64,000 nt of DNA, taken from contig NZ_CP013372.1 in assembly GCF_001522585.2 (NCBI RefSeq), positions 1,798,001-1,862,000 on the forward strand, read 5' to 3'. The DNA comes from Burkholderia sp. NRF60-BP8. GTDB lineage: Bacteria; Pseudomonadota; Gammaproteobacteria; Burkholderiales; Burkholderiaceae. The notes below the pieces were generated by a model. It was given only the letters and a program-made list of their open reading frames with translations, did no database searches and had not been told where the DNA came from. Below, one piece after another: positions 42,108 through 50,623 of this stretch; the first letter of the stretch is position 1; every line of letters begins with the position of its first letter. The position numbers were made by a program, and so were the translations under genes.

Positions 42108-42398
42108 CTAGCCGGCCAGGTGCACGCCAGCCGGGCGCAGCCAGTAGTGATGCACCGCAAATATCAACGCGACCGCCACGACCACTGCCAGCAGCAGATA
42201 CAACCAGCCCTTCCTGGTCGACGGCAGGTCCGTCAGGGCCCCGACGTCGCCCGTCAGCGCCGCCAACGCGACCACCGCCAGCCCGGCCAGTACCAACGTC
42301 CCCTTCGCCACCCATCCGAAAGCGGCCTCCAGTCCGGCCACCCATCGCGACTGACGATATGGTCCGGCAATCGGCCGACGAAGATCGGGCTCGTCCAT
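42108..42398 (-). CDS. Small two-helix membrane protein
   Basis: 96 residues with two hydrophobic segments (about 31-48, V-L-A-G-L-A-V-V-A-L-A-A-L, and about 66-84, L-Y-L-L-L-A-V-V-V-A-V-A-L-I-F-A-V) and a charged N-terminus M-D-E-P-D-L-R-R-P. The second helix ends H-H-Y-W-L-R-P-A-G. I do not recognise a family. It is convergent with the cepI group and divergent from the VOC gene. Confidence 0.6.
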   Translation of the reverse strand: MDEPDLRRPIAGPYRQSRWVAGLEAAFGWVAKGTLVLAGLAVVALAALTGDVGALTDLPSTRKGWLYLLLAVVVAVALIFAVHHYWLRPAGVHLAG

Positions 42399-42696
42399 TC
42401 GTCACCGCCCTGCCGGCATGTGCCTATCCGCGCGTCGTACGGCAGGCACGGCGAACACACGAATTCGACTGGTTTGCGAATGAGTCGCCGCTGCGACGCG
42501 GAGTGCGCATAAGGGATCGAGAAGCGTCATGTTTTTCCTTTCGCGAGACGAGGCTCGACAATTCGACCCGTTTGCTCAGGCCGGATCGATATCGTTCGAT
42601 ACGGCGAGTATCGCCGGAAACACGATCCGCTCGCATCGCCCAATCCGGATCGGCCGGCTTATCATTGACCGCCCGCCACTTCCCGCCGAGGCCATC

Positions 42697-43083
42697 TTGC
42701 ACGCCCATCTGCGTATCGCCCGCCCGGTCGCCAACCTCGCCCGCACCGAGCGCATGTATCGCGACGCCCTCGATCTGTCGGTACTGGCGCGCTTCGAAGA
42801 TCACGACGGCTTTTCCGGCGTGATGCTCGGACGCGCGGGCCTCGACTATCACTTCGAGTTCACGCACTGTCCCGATCATCCGATCGCGCCGTCGCCGACG
42901 CCCGAGGATCTGATCGTGTTCTACCTGCCCGATCGTCCGGAATGGGAAGCCGCGTGCGCGCGCGCGACCGCACACGGCTTCATGCCGGTGACGTCGTTCA
43001 ATCCGTATTGGGAAATATCAGGCCAGACTTTCGAGGATGCCGATGGCTATCGGATCGTGTTGCAGAACGGCACGTGGCGCTGA
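42697..43083 (+). CDS. VOC-superfamily (glyoxalase-like) protein
   Basis: About 128 residues if started at TTG 42697, where the family similarity begins: H-A-H-L-R-I-A-R-P-V-A-N-L-A-R-T-E-R-M-Y-R-D-A-L-D. It continues D-H-D-G-F-S-G-V-M-L-G, Y-H-F-E-F-T and ends G-Y-R-I-V-L-Q-N-G-T-W. The layout is that of YycE-type single-domain VOC proteins. CGAGG stands a few bases upstream. An ATG at 42529 would add an arginine-rich, unlikely N-terminus. Substrate unknown. Confidence 0.7.
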   Translation: MHAHLRIARPVANLARTERMYRDALDLSVLARFEDHDGFSGVMLGRAGLDYHFEFTHCPDHPIAPSPTPEDLIVFYLPDRPEWEAACARATAHGFMPVTSFNPYWEISGQTFEDADGYRIVLQNGTWR

Positions 43084-43216
43084 CAGGCACACGCGCGTGA
43101 GCCGTTACGCGGCGGCGCGGCCGTCGAGGCGGACATGCCTCCGCGCCCGCCGGCCTCCAGCGACGTAGCGTCAGGCATTCGGTTTCGATTCGACGGCATG
43201 ATCGCCACGCGAGATT

Positions 43217-43372
43217 GGTGAACAGTTGCCGCCCTTCGTTTCCATGCTCCGTGCCAAGGCCGGATTGCTTATGTCCTCCGAACGGAATGTCCACGCCTTG
43301 GGTGTGAATTTCATTCACCGATCGTTGGGACGCAGCAATCTGGCGGGCAAACGAAACCGCAGCACGGCGCAC
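43217..43372 (-). pseudogene. Relic of an aldehyde dehydrogenase C-terminus
   Basis: The minus strand encodes A-V-S-F-A-R-Q-I-A, then V-D-I-P-F-G-G-H-K-Q-S-G-L-G and H-G-N-E-G-R-Q-L-F-T-N, the usual C-terminal signature of ALDH-family enzymes (P-F-G-G-x-K-x-S-G-x-G). Only about 45 residues remain and the frame continues into nonsense. The catalytic domain is absent. This is the stump of a deleted gene, next to the GST/TetR pair. Confidence 0.75.
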
Positions 43373-43407
43373 CGCGGCTCAAACGCGAAAGCAGTCGTCC
43401 ACAAACA

Positions 43408-44112
43408 TCAATCGGATGTCCCGCTCAGCGCCGAGAATGCCGGCTGATTTCTTACGCTGGGGCGCTCCTTCATCCTCGCGTACCACGCATGAAGCGCCAC
43501 GTATTCGGCAGGCACCGGCAGTTTCACGATCGACGCGAAGATCAAACCGCCGATCACCGTGATGTCGGCCATCGAGAAGGCTTCCCCGGCGACAAACGGC
43601 TGTCTTTTCAAAACCTCGTCGAAGTAACGCATGCCCCTCAGGGCTTTGTCGCGTTGACGGAATCCCCACTCGGGGTTCTGATAGGTTTCGACGTCCGGCC
43701 CCAGCCCCGGCGTGCCGTGGTGGAAATAGACGCTGATGGCGTCGAGCAGCTCCAGCTCGGCGCGCTTGCTCATCATGTGGATCAAGCCCTGTTCGAGCGG
43801 TGTCCTGCCGGTGAGCGTGGGCGCGCCATCGAGCGCGTCCAGGTATTGGGTAATGGCCGTGCATTCGGCAATGAGCGTCCCGTCGTCGAGTTCGAGCACC
43901 GGCAGCGTGCCCGAGTAGTTCTTCTGCGCAATGAATTCCGGCCTTTTGTGCTCCCCTTTATAAAGGTCGACCATCGCAAACTCGACACGCGATTGAAGGT
44001 TCTTCTCGGCCACGGCGATGCGCACGCGTGTCGGATAGGGTCCCGTCGGAAAATCGTGGATCTTCATCAAGGGAAGCTTGGTTGCATCGAAATCGAGGAT
44101 GTCGGAACTCAT
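43408..44112 (-). CDS. Glutathione S-transferase family protein
   Basis: 234 residues. An N-terminal thioredoxin-like domain (M-K-I-H-D-F-P-T-G-P-Y-P-T-R-V-R-I-A, then Y-S-G-T-L-P-V-L-E-L-D-D-G-T-L-I-A-E-C-T-A-I) is followed by an all-helical C-terminal domain with F-V-A-G-E-A-F-S-M-A-D-I-T. The P-V-L-E and E-C-T glutathione-binding motifs are intact. It is divergent from a TetR regulator with a palindromic site between them, which suggests induction by an electrophile or drug. Start at ATG 44112; a later M-K-I start is possible. Confidence 0.88.
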   Translation of the reverse strand: MSSDILDFDATKLPLMKIHDFPTGPYPTRVRIAVAEKNLQSRVEFAMVDLYKGEHKRPEFIAQKNYSGTLPVLELDDGTLIAECTAITQYLDALDGAPTLTGRTPLEQGLIHMMSKRAELELLDAISVYFHHGTPGLGPDVETYQNPEWGFRQRDKALRGMRYFDEVLKRQPFVAGEAFSMADITVIGGLIFASIVKLPVPAEYVALHAWYARMKERPSVRNQPAFSALSGTSD

Positions 44113-44175
44113 CGTTAAGCCTCTACAGTGCGGTTGCGTCGGAATAGACGGTGTCGGAGCCTGCGGTGTTACTAC

Positions 44176-44215
44176 CCTACCTGCCACATGGTAGGTTTAC
44201 TGTAGAAGGTATAAT
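44176..44215 (+). promoter_or_regulatory. Operator CCTACC-N8-GGTAGG with -10 box for the GST/TetR pair
   Basis: A perfect inverted repeat of 6-bp arms (44176-44195) lies in the 146-bp divergent space and is followed by TATAAT (44210-44215) directed to the tetR-like gene. The position suits autorepression and repression of the GST gene. Confidence 0.65.
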
Positions 44216-44258
44216 CGCCCCCGTCAACACTCCTTTTTTGAATTGCGAGGCCGTAGCA

Positions 44259-44834
44259 GTGAAGAACGAGACAAGCTCAAACTCCAAGGAGAACATCCTG
44301 GCGGCCGCCACAAAGGTCGCGCAGGCGCATGGCTACGGCGGGCTGAATTTTCGCGATCTCGCGGACGTCGTCGGCATCAAGGCTGCCAGCGTCTACCATC
44401 ACTTCCCGAGCAAGGCCGATCTGGGCGCGGCGGTCGCGAGGCGCTATTGGGAGGATTCGGCCGCTACGCTGGAAGCACTGTTGGCCGAATCCTCGGATCC
44501 GCTCCAGTGTCTTCGCCAGTATCCCGACACGTTCCGCAAGGCGCTCGAGAACGGTAACCGCATGTGCCTCTGCAGTTTCATGGCCGCCGAAAGCGACGAC
44601 CTGCCGGCGGCGGTGATGAAAGAGGTCCAGGCGTTTGCCGATGTCAATGTCGCGTGGCTGAGTAAAGTGCTGTCCGCGGCGGCAGTGGGTAGCGCCGAAG
44701 CGTGCGAACAACGGGCTCGCGCCATCTTCGCCGCCGTTGCCGGCGCTCAGCTCATTGCCAGAAGCCGTTCGGATATCGCGCTATACGACACCTTGATAGA
44801 GACTTACCGCGTGGCAGGTCTCCTGCCGGCATAG
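44259..44834 (+). CDS. TetR-family regulator
   Basis: 191 residues starting at GTG 44259 behind GCGAGG. The helix-turn-helix lies at about 10-55 (E-N-I-L-A-A-A-T-K-V-A-Q-A-H-G-Y, D-L-A-D-V-V-G-I-K-A-A-S-V-Y-H-H-F-P-S-K). The C-terminal ligand domain has R-M-C-L-C-S-F-M-A-A-E. Divergent from the GST gene. Probably represses it and itself through the palindrome at 44176. Confidence 0.88.
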   Translation: MKNETSSNSKENILAAATKVAQAHGYGGLNFRDLADVVGIKAASVYHHFPSKADLGAAVARRYWEDSAATLEALLAESSDPLQCLRQYPDTFRKALENGNRMCLCSFMAAESDDLPAAVMKEVQAFADVNVAWLSKVLSAAAVGSAEACEQRARAIFAAVAGAQLIARSRSDIALYDTLIETYRVAGLLPA

Positions 44835-45521
44835 GGGCGTGCGTGCGCGACGTAATCGCCCGCAAAACCGACGAATGCACGACCGGGCTCTTCGTCGCGT
44901 GGGGGACCCGGCCTTCCATTGGTATCGGAACGTTGACAACGACGTTGTCCATTGTCCAACCGCGTTAATCGTGCCGCGCGAAATGAGTCGGCAAGCGCTG
45001 CGCGGCGATGGGCGACGTCGGTGCTCCAGCAATCGGCGAGTATTTCAGGGCCTCGGCCGACAGCAGGAGATGTAGCCGGGAAAGGCCGCAATGCGGACAC
45101 CGGTCCGGGGCAATCAGCAGGAGAGCATCAAGCGACACGAGGGCTGATCGCCAACGAGCCCCCAGGAGGGAGGCCCAAATCACAAGACCTTTTTATTGGT
45201 TCCGCGCGATCGTGAGACGAGAGGATCACAGCATGTTCGCACCACGAAAGACGACTTCCGGTCGCCTTCGGGCGTAGCCCGGGAAAGCCGTCAAGGCCAA
45301 GTGCTGGCCCGAGGTCAGCTTGCTTGCAGTGCGCGCGCAAATCTCATCGGAAATGGCGTAGCTTTTCGAAAAAGCTACGCCAGAACGCCAAGTTTCCCGA
45401 TGTTCGGAAGTGTCGATACGATTTGCGATCAACCTGACTTTCGGTCAAAACCCTTTACCAGAAAGCCTCTCCAGGACAAATCGCTTGCCAGACGAGCGTC
45501 CCGAAGACTCCCGAATTTCCA
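44835..45521. other. 690-bp region without a recognisable gene
   Basis: Several short frames exist on both strands but none shows a family signature or steady codon bias. The minus-strand 68-residue frame at 45226-45432 has a more protein-like mix (A-L-T-A-F-P-G-Y-A-R-R-R-P-E-V-V-F) but I cannot support it as a gene. A long perfect hairpin lies at 45355-45381. The local GC content is lower than in flanking genes, so this may be remnant or repeated intergenic DNA. Confidence 0.5.
45355..45381. repeat. Perfect 12-bp inverted repeat
   Basis: Arms GGCGTAGCTTTT and AAAAGCTACGCC separated by CGA. There is no T-tract beyond the stem, so it is not a classical terminator. It could be a structured RNA element, a transposon-end remnant or an intergenic palindrome. 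Confidence 0.85.
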
Positions 45522-46172
45522 TCACTCGTTTTCTTCGAAGTAGTGTCCGAACTTCGCCTGCTTCGTGCGGATATAACGCTCGTTTTCCTCGCGCACGGGC
45601 ACCGCGAGCGCCACGCGTTCGCAGACGGGAATACCGTGCTTCACGAGCGTATCGAACTTCTTCGGATTGTTGCTCATCAACCGCACCGACGTCACGCCGA
45701 GGATGCGCAAGATCGCAGCGGCCGAATCGTATTCGCGGGCGTCGTCGGGCAGGCCGAGATCGAGGTTCGCCTCGACGGTATCGCGCCCCTGCTCCTGCAG
45801 CGCGTACGCGCGGATCTTGTTGCTCAGGCCGATGCCGCGGCCTTCATGGCCGCGCAGATACAGCAGCACGCCGCGGTCTTCGGCCGCGATGTAACGCAAC
45901 GCGAGATCGAGTTGCTCGCCGCAATCGCAGCGGTACGAACCGAACACGTCACCGGTCAGGCATTCGGAATGCAGCCGGGTCAGCACCGACTGCTCGCCGG
46001 CCACGTCGCCCATCACGAGCGCGAGATGTTCGGCATCGCTGCCCGAGACGCGAAATGCGTACGACGTGAACGTACCGTAGCGCGTGGGCAGCGACGCCGT
46101 GGCGACGAGCGTCACGCACTCGTCGGCCTGGCCATTGCCCGGCAGGGGCGATTGGGGACGCGAAGACATCAT
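45522..46172 (-). CDS. ribA: GTP cyclohydrolase II
   Basis: 216 residues. Signature segments are [21 protein letters not shown] (three zinc-binding cysteines), [12 protein letters not shown] and R-L-M-S-N-N-P-K-K. It converts GTP to the first pyrimidine intermediate of riboflavin synthesis. It is a separate RibA, not fused to RibB. Two ATG codons at 46172 and 46169 are possible. I see no FMN riboswitch upstream. Confidence 0.95.
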   Translation of the reverse strand: MMSSRPQSPLPGNGQADECVTLVATASLPTRYGTFTSYAFRVSGSDAEHLALVMGDVAGEQSVLTRLHSECLTGDVFGSYRCDCGEQLDLALRYIAAEDRGVLLYLRGHEGRGIGLSNKIRAYALQEQGRDTVEANLDLGLPDDAREYDSAAAILRILGVTSVRLMSNNPKKFDTLVKHGIPVCERVALAVPVREENERYIRTKQAKFGHYFEENE

Positions 46173-46349
46173 GAATTCAATCGAAACGTTCAGGAATGTA
46201 GGAGTTGTGTGGATGGCGCGTGACGGGAGTTTACCGCTAATCTGGAAACGTCACGCGACTGCCGCCGCCCGCCCGGCTATACTGGGCTCATCGGGTGACG
46301 CGCATCACGCCCCGCCTGCCCTGCATCGACCTGCACACGGAGAAAGCGA

Positions 46350-46811
46350 ATGAGCACGACTGTCGCGCAGATTCTCAAGGCCAAGCCGGATTCGGGCCGT
46401 ACCATCTACACCGTCACGAAGAGCGACCTCGTCTACGACGCCATCAAGCTGATGGCGGAAAAGGGTATCGGCGCGCTGCTCGTCCTGGACGGCGACGACA
46501 TCGCAGGCATCGTCACCGAGCGCGACTACGCGCGCAAGGTCGTGCTGCAGGACCGCTCGTCGAAAGCCACCCGCGTCGAGGAAATCATGACGGCGAAGGT
46601 GCGCTACGTCGAACCGTCGCAATCCACCGACGAGTGCATGGCGCTGATGACCCAGCACCGGATGCGCCACCTGCCCGTGCTCGACGGCGGCAAGCTGGTC
46701 GGCCTCATCTCGATCGGCGACCTCGTGAAGAGCGTGATAGCCGATCAGCAGTTCACGATCAGCCAGCTCGAACACTATATCCACGGCACGCCCACCGTCA
46801 CGTCCGCCTGA
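46350..46811 (+). CDS. Tandem CBS-domain protein
   Basis: 153 residues made of two CBS domains (about 15-65: Y-D-A-I-K-L-M-A-E-K-G-I-G-A-L-L-V, I-V-T-E-R-D-Y-A-R; and about 80-140: M-R-H-L-P-V-L-D-G-G-K-L-V-G-L-I-S-I-G-D-L-V-K). CBS pairs bind adenine nucleotides and sense energy state. GGAG precedes ATG 46350. Partner unknown. It is divergent from ribA. Confidence 0.9.
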   Translation: MSTTVAQILKAKPDSGRTIYTVTKSDLVYDAIKLMAEKGIGALLVLDGDDIAGIVTERDYARKVVLQDRSSKATRVEEIMTAKVRYVEPSQSTDECMALMTQHRMRHLPVLDGGKLVGLISIGDLVKSVIADQQFTISQLEHYIHGTPTVTSA

Positions 46812-46821
46812 TCCACCCAGC

Positions 46822-46852
46822 AAAAAAGGCCCAAACGCGTCAGCGTCTGGGC
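46822..46852 (-). terminator. Terminator of the DUF4148 gene
   Basis: On the minus strand GCCCAGACGC and GCGTTTGGGC pair around a 4-nt loop and are followed by six T residues. It lies between the convergent CBS and DUF4148 genes. Confidence 0.85.
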
Positions 46853-46969
46853 GGAAAGCCGCCGACATGCGGCGACGGAGGTTCTGCTCCTGCGGGCGAA
46901 CGACGCGCGCGACTGGCGCGCGTCTCGTCGATTCGGCGGTGCGCCCGGGCAGACCCGCGGGATGCTCGA

Positions 46970-47299
46970 TCAGTTACCGAAGTAGACCGAATTCACGGGA
47001 TTCGGCGCTTCCCGCGTCACGCGGCGGCCGGTTTGCACGGCCCCCGTTGTCACGGCACCGTAACCGCTCGTGTCGGCGTGCGCGAGCATCGGCTGGTTCG
47101 GCTGAACCCGTTGTTCGGCCGCCTGGATGTCGCTCGGATATTGCGAATCGCTCGCCAGCGGCTTGTAGCCGTTCTGCTCGAGTTGCACGAGTTCGGCCTT
47201 GACCTCAGCGCGGGTCAACCCCTGTTCGGACTGCGCGAACGATGCAATCGGAGCGGCAAGGACGGATGCGGCGATGGCTGCGTAGATGATCGACTTCAT
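46970..47299 (-). CDS. DUF4148 periplasmic protein
   Basis: 109 residues. A signal peptide ends S-F-A-Q, then the DUF4148 pattern L-T-R-A-E-V-K-A-E-L-V-Q-L-E-Q-N-G-Y. Such small exported proteins are numerous in Burkholderia; their function is unknown. A purine-rich site (GGAGGTAA) precedes ATG 47299. Confidence 0.9.
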   Translation of the reverse strand: MKSIIYAAIAASVLAAPIASFAQSEQGLTRAEVKAELVQLEQNGYKPLASDSQYPSDIQAAEQRVQPNQPMLAHADTSGYGAVTTGAVQTGRRVTREAPNPVNSVYFGN

Positions 47300-47581
47300 G
47301 ATTTACCTCCGGAATATGTTCTCTTTTGGCGTCGCCTCGGCAGGACTGTCTGAAGCGATTGAATTCAGTGTAGTGCGCGCGCCCCCAGGGGGAAACCCTT
47401 AGTTTGAACATACAGCGTTGCATTTCTGGAAAAAATCGCCCACTGTTTCCGGACAGGGTCGTTGCAACTTGCTTCATCTCCACAACAATCGCTGACGAAA
47501 GGCCGACAGCCGGATCACATGGCCGGAAGGTTGTGTTGTAGAATCGTAAGGTTTCCTTCGCCAGTCGATATTCCATCCACC
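47300..47581. other. Divergent regulatory region between DUF4148 and rnk leader
   Basis: About 280 bp without a gene. TAGAAT at 47539-47544 is a likely -10 box for plus-strand transcription towards rnk. No operator stands out. Confidence 0.5.
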
Positions 47582-47716
47582 ATGTACGCGCTCACGCCCC
47601 TTTTGGTTTCGCCGTCCGGCTTGGCCGGCGTGCGCGTGCGCGCCGGCCAGCCGGCGCATCCCCTCGTTCGACGCACGGCCCAGGCACCGCTCGCCCCTGC
47701 CCGGCGCCTGATCTGA
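47582..47716 (+). CDS. Possible 44-residue upstream ORF of rnk
   Basis: ATG 47582 to TGA 47716. The product is rich in A, P, R and L (ends A-P-L-A-P-A-R-R-L-I). No ribosome site precedes it, and it lies downstream of the likely -10 box. A strong hairpin follows before rnk. It may be a regulatory leader ORF or untranslated leader. Confidence 0.3.
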   Translation: MYALTPLLVSPSGLAGVRVRAGQPAHPLVRRTAQAPLAPARRLI

Positions 47717-47730
47717 CCGCTCGGTCTCCA

Positions 47731-47758
47731 CCCGGAGCCAGGTTAGACAGGCTCCGGG
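47731..47758 (+). promoter_or_regulatory. Strong hairpin in the rnk leader
   Basis: Perfect 9-bp arms CCCGGAGCC and GGCTCCGGG with a 10-nt loop, between the possible leader ORF and the rnk start. No T-tract follows, so it may act in attenuation or mRNA stability. Confidence 0.6.
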
Positions 47759-47812
47759 CGATCCTCATAGGCACGCCACGCCTGCCCTCTGCCGATCATT
47801 TGGAGAACCACC

Positions 47813-48211
47813 ATGAAACAACGCCTTTACCAGTTGACCGAACTCGACGTCGCTCGCCTCGAAAAGCATGCCGAGCACAATCCGCGCTTTCAGGCGATGC
47901 TCGACACGCTGCTGGAGCGCGCCGATATCGTCCGGCCCGACGCCATCAAGGCGAACGTCGTCACGATGAACTCGCAAATCACGCTGCTCGACGAAGCAAC
48001 CCAGGAACAGGCCACCTGGACGATCGTTTATCCGGACGCCGCCAATCTCGAACTCGGTCGCCTGAACGTCTTCTCGCCCGTCGGCATGGCGCTGCTGGGC
48101 ACGCAACGCGGCCAGATGGTCAAGGTGATGCAACCGAGCGGCGCCGAAAAGCTGATGAAGGTTGCCGCGATCGTGTTCCAGCCGGAAGCCAACGGCGAAT
48201 ACACGCGTTGA
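47813..48211 (+). CDS. rnk: Regulator of nucleoside diphosphate kinase Rnk
   Basis: 132 residues. The N-terminal helical part (L-Y-Q-L-T-E-L-D-V-A-R-L-E) and GreA/GreB-like C-terminal domain (V-T-M-N-S-Q-I-T-L-L-D, W-T-I-V-Y-P-D-A-A-N, V-F-S-P-V-G-M-A-L-L-G) are those of Rnk. It binds near the RNA polymerase secondary channel and influences nucleotide metabolism. TTGGAGAA precedes the ATG. Confidence 0.9.
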   Translation: MKQRLYQLTELDVARLEKHAEHNPRFQAMLDTLLERADIVRPDAIKANVVTMNSQITLLDEATQEQATWTIVYPDAANLELGRLNVFSPVGMALLGTQRGQMVKVMQPSGAEKLMKVAAIVFQPEANGEYTR

Positions 48212-48257
48212 GCCCTCGGCGACCAGCGCCGCGCCACACGGGCGCAGCACGAAAAAA

Positions 48258-48281
48258 GCGAGGCACAGGCCTCGCTTTTTT
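48258..48281 (+). terminator. Terminator after rnk, bidirectional
   Basis: GCGAGGC pairs with GCCTCGC around ACAG, with A-run before and T-run after. Confidence 0.9.
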
Positions 48282-48324
48282 GTATCCGGACGGTCCGGGT
48301 TGCCGTCATCGCGTTTCGCAGACG

Positions 48325-48350
48325 AAAAAAGGCGCCCGAAGGCGCCTTTT
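48325..48350 (-). terminator. Terminator of the porin gene
   Basis: GGCGCC-CGAA-GGCGCC flanked by AAAAAA and TTTT; on the minus strand the hairpin is followed by six T residues, 40 bp after the porin stop. Confidence 0.85.
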
Positions 48351-48385
48351 CGATGCTGCGAAGCGGGTTACCCCGCCCGTCACGC

Positions 48386-49507
48386 TTAGAAGCGGTGACG
48401 CAGACCAACCGTTGCTGCGGTTTGGTTGATCGACGAGCTCGGCAGGTTGTTGGCGAAGGTGTCGCCGTTGTAGATCGACGCGCCGATGCCGTTCTTCGCT
48501 GCACGCTGGTACACAGCTTGTGCGTAGACGTCCGTGCGCTTCGACAGTGCGTAGTCAGCTTGCAGACCGAACTGGTTCCAGTGCGTGCTGCCGTTGTTGA
48601 TCTTCGCGTTCGTGTACGTGTAAGCAGCACCCAGGCCGAGAGCCGGCGTCAGGTTGTACTTTGCGTTGACTTCGTAGTTGTCGGTGCGCAGCGTGCCTGC
48701 AGCAACTGCGTTGTTGTCGAGACGCGCTTGCGTCCATGCAGCGCCGACTTGCGCCGGGCCGAATGCGTACGCAGCAGCAGCACCGTACGTACGGACGCGG
48801 CCTTGGCTAGCGATGCCACCGATTGCCGACGACGTCGCGCCGTTTGCGTTCGTACCGTCACCCAGGTTTGCTTGCGAGTATGCTGCACCCAGCTTCAGGC
48901 CTTGGAACTGGTACGACAGACCGCCGCTGTATGCACGGTTGTTGCCGAAGTTCGTGCTGTTCGAGAACGAGTACGTGCCGCCGAATTGCAGACCAGCGTA
49001 GTTAGCGCTCGTGTACTTGATCGTGTTGTTCTGCGCGACGTCGCCGTTCGTGCTCAGGCGGTCGAGGTTCAGCGGGTGCGCGAAGTACGTGCCGCCCCAC
49101 GAGCCCGTTGCCGTCAGCGGCGCCAGGTAGTCTTGCGTTGCGTCATACTGCTTACCCAGCGTGACCGTGCCGTACTGGCTCGACAGGCCAACGAAAGCCT
49201 GGCGGTTGAACATGCCGCCGTTGCCGTTTGCGAAGCGGCCGTTACCGATGTTGAAGCCGCTTTCCAACGTGAAGATTGCCTTCAGGCCGCCACCCAGGTC
49301 TTCCGAGCCACGCAGGCCGAAACGGCTCTGGTCAATGCCCGAACCCATTGCCCAACGCGACTTGCCAGCTTGGCCGAGTGCCGGCTGGACGTTGCTCGTG
49401 TAGGTGATGCCTGCGTCCAGCACGCCGTACAGCGTGACGCTGCTTTGCGCGTGAGCGACGGTAGCGAACGATGCTGCAGCTGCTGCAACGATCAGAGTCT
49501 TGTTCAT
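48386..49507 (-). CDS. General trimeric porin, Burkholderia OpcP/Omp38 type
   Basis: 373 residues. A signal peptide ends V-A-H-A-Q before S-S-V-T-L-Y-G-V-L-D-A-G-I-T-Y, the start of all Burkholderiales trimeric porins. Typical strands and loops follow (G-L-R-G-S-E-D-L-G-G-G-L-K-A-I-F-T-L-E-S-G-F, R-Q-A-F-V-G-L-S-S-Q-Y-G-T-V-T-L-G-K-Q-Y) and the C-terminus is V-G-L-R-H-R-F with final Phe for outer-membrane assembly. Codon choice is more biased than in neighbours (few rare codons), as expected of a highly expressed protein. GGGAGCTCC region precedes ATG 49507. Confidence 0.92.
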   Translation of the reverse strand: MNKTLIVAAAAASFATVAHAQSSVTLYGVLDAGITYTSNVQPALGQAGKSRWAMGSGIDQSRFGLRGSEDLGGGLKAIFTLESGFNIGNGRFANGNGGMFNRQAFVGLSSQYGTVTLGKQYDATQDYLAPLTATGSWGGTYFAHPLNLDRLSTNGDVAQNNTIKYTSANYAGLQFGGTYSFSNSTNFGNNRAYSGGLSYQFQGLKLGAAYSQANLGDGTNANGATSSAIGGIASQGRVRTYGAAAAYAFGPAQVGAAWTQARLDNNAVAAGTLRTDNYEVNAKYNLTPALGLGAAYTYTNAKINNGSTHWNQFGLQADYALSKRTDVYAQAVYQRAAKNGIGASIYNGDTFANNLPSSSINQTAATVGLRHRF

Positions 49508-50092
49508 TCGTGGAGCTCCCTTCTAAAAAGAGGCAGGTCTCGCGACCTTGTTCATAAACGGTCTTCAACCGCCCGGGAGCGCCATCGATCCTGCTGGCGG
49601 CGCCCGGATAGTTGCCCGTTTGGGAACCGTGAGTTTAGGGGTGTACCCTAGGGGAGCGATCCGCAAATAAAGAAATAAGCTTTTCCAGAACTAGAAATAA
49701 TGAAAGTGGGGCCGCGTCATAAGTATTTGTTTTAACGTTTGTTTTTGACCTCTTGACGCCGGTTTTTTGGACGCTTTCATCGCACCATTCTTTCATGTCA
49801 TCGGCTTGACGGTTGCATAGAAACAACAAACGGATTCGGTTCGGCACATCAAAAACGGTAATTGTTACCTCTTACAATCTCAAATATTGGCCTTTCCGCC
49901 TCTAAAACGTCCCCTCGGTACCCTAAACAGGGGTCGATACCTGTGCCACGGCGAGATTCCGTCAGGCGTTGGAAAGGAAACAGCGGCTCGACCTGCCGTG
50001 ACACGCGGTAACAGCCTTAACCGGCCCCGTAACGCGGCGGGCAGACCGGCAGGCTAATGTAAGGCAGCCCCGCATACAGAACAGGAACCGCC
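49508..50092. other. Long AT-richer porin upstream region
   Basis: About 585 bp. The stretch 49650-49880 is far richer in A and T than its neighbours and probably holds the porin promoter and regulator sites (minus strand). No gene is supported. Confidence 0.55.
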
Positions 50093-50464
50093 ATGAATCG
50101 ACGCTCGTTGCTGCGCGCCATCGGATTGACCGCCGCCTTCGTCGGCACCGGCTGGCTGCGCGCCGCCTCGGCCCAGCCTTCCCCGCCCGTGTATCGGCCC
50201 TCGGGCCCGAATCGTGTACCCGGCGGGCCGCCCTATGCAGACCGGCCGCGCTTCGCGCCGCCGGCGGCACGCCACGACCGTCGCCCGCCCCCGCCACGGC
50301 CGCATGGCTATATATGGACGGACGGCTATTGGCGCTGGCAGCGCGGCCGCTATATATGGGTACCCGGTCGCTGGGTCGCGCGACGCCCCGGGCGCCGCTG
50401 GGTACCCGGCTACTGGCGCCGTCAAGGGTCGGTGTGGGTCTACGTCGACGGCTCGTGGCGGTGA
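50093..50464 (+). CDS. YXWGXW/WXXGXW-repeat exported protein
   Basis: 123 residues. An N-terminal twin-arginine-like signal (M-N-R-R-S-L-L-R-A-I-G-L-T-A-A-F-V-G-T-G) ends near A-S-A. A Pro-rich linker is followed by repeats G-Y-I-W-T-D-G-Y-W, R-Y-I-W-V-P-G-R-W, R-W-V-P-G-Y-W and W-V-Y-V-D-G-S-W. Such W-x-x-G-x-W repeat proteins are small envelope proteins of unknown role. The R-R-S-L-L-R start resembles a Tat signal but lacks the full motif. Confidence 0.8.
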   Translation: MNRRSLLRAIGLTAAFVGTGWLRAASAQPSPPVYRPSGPNRVPGGPPYADRPRFAPPAARHDRRPPPPRPHGYIWTDGYWRWQRGRYIWVPGRWVARRPGRRWVPGYWRRQGSVWVYVDGSWR

Positions 50465-50623
50465 GCAGCGGCCCGGCTCCGGCCGACGAAGAGCCGGCGC
50501 CGAGCCGCGCGCGAGAACCGACGCGGTCCACGCCACGAAATCGTGCGTTACGGCAGCCGCGCTGCAGTCGACATATCGTCGGTCGCCATTCCGGCGGCAT
50601 CGTTCCGATAACGAAGTCACAAG

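Noticed and set aside
46173..46349. FMN riboswitch upstream of ribA
   Set aside because: The conserved RFN-element sequence blocks are not present in this space.
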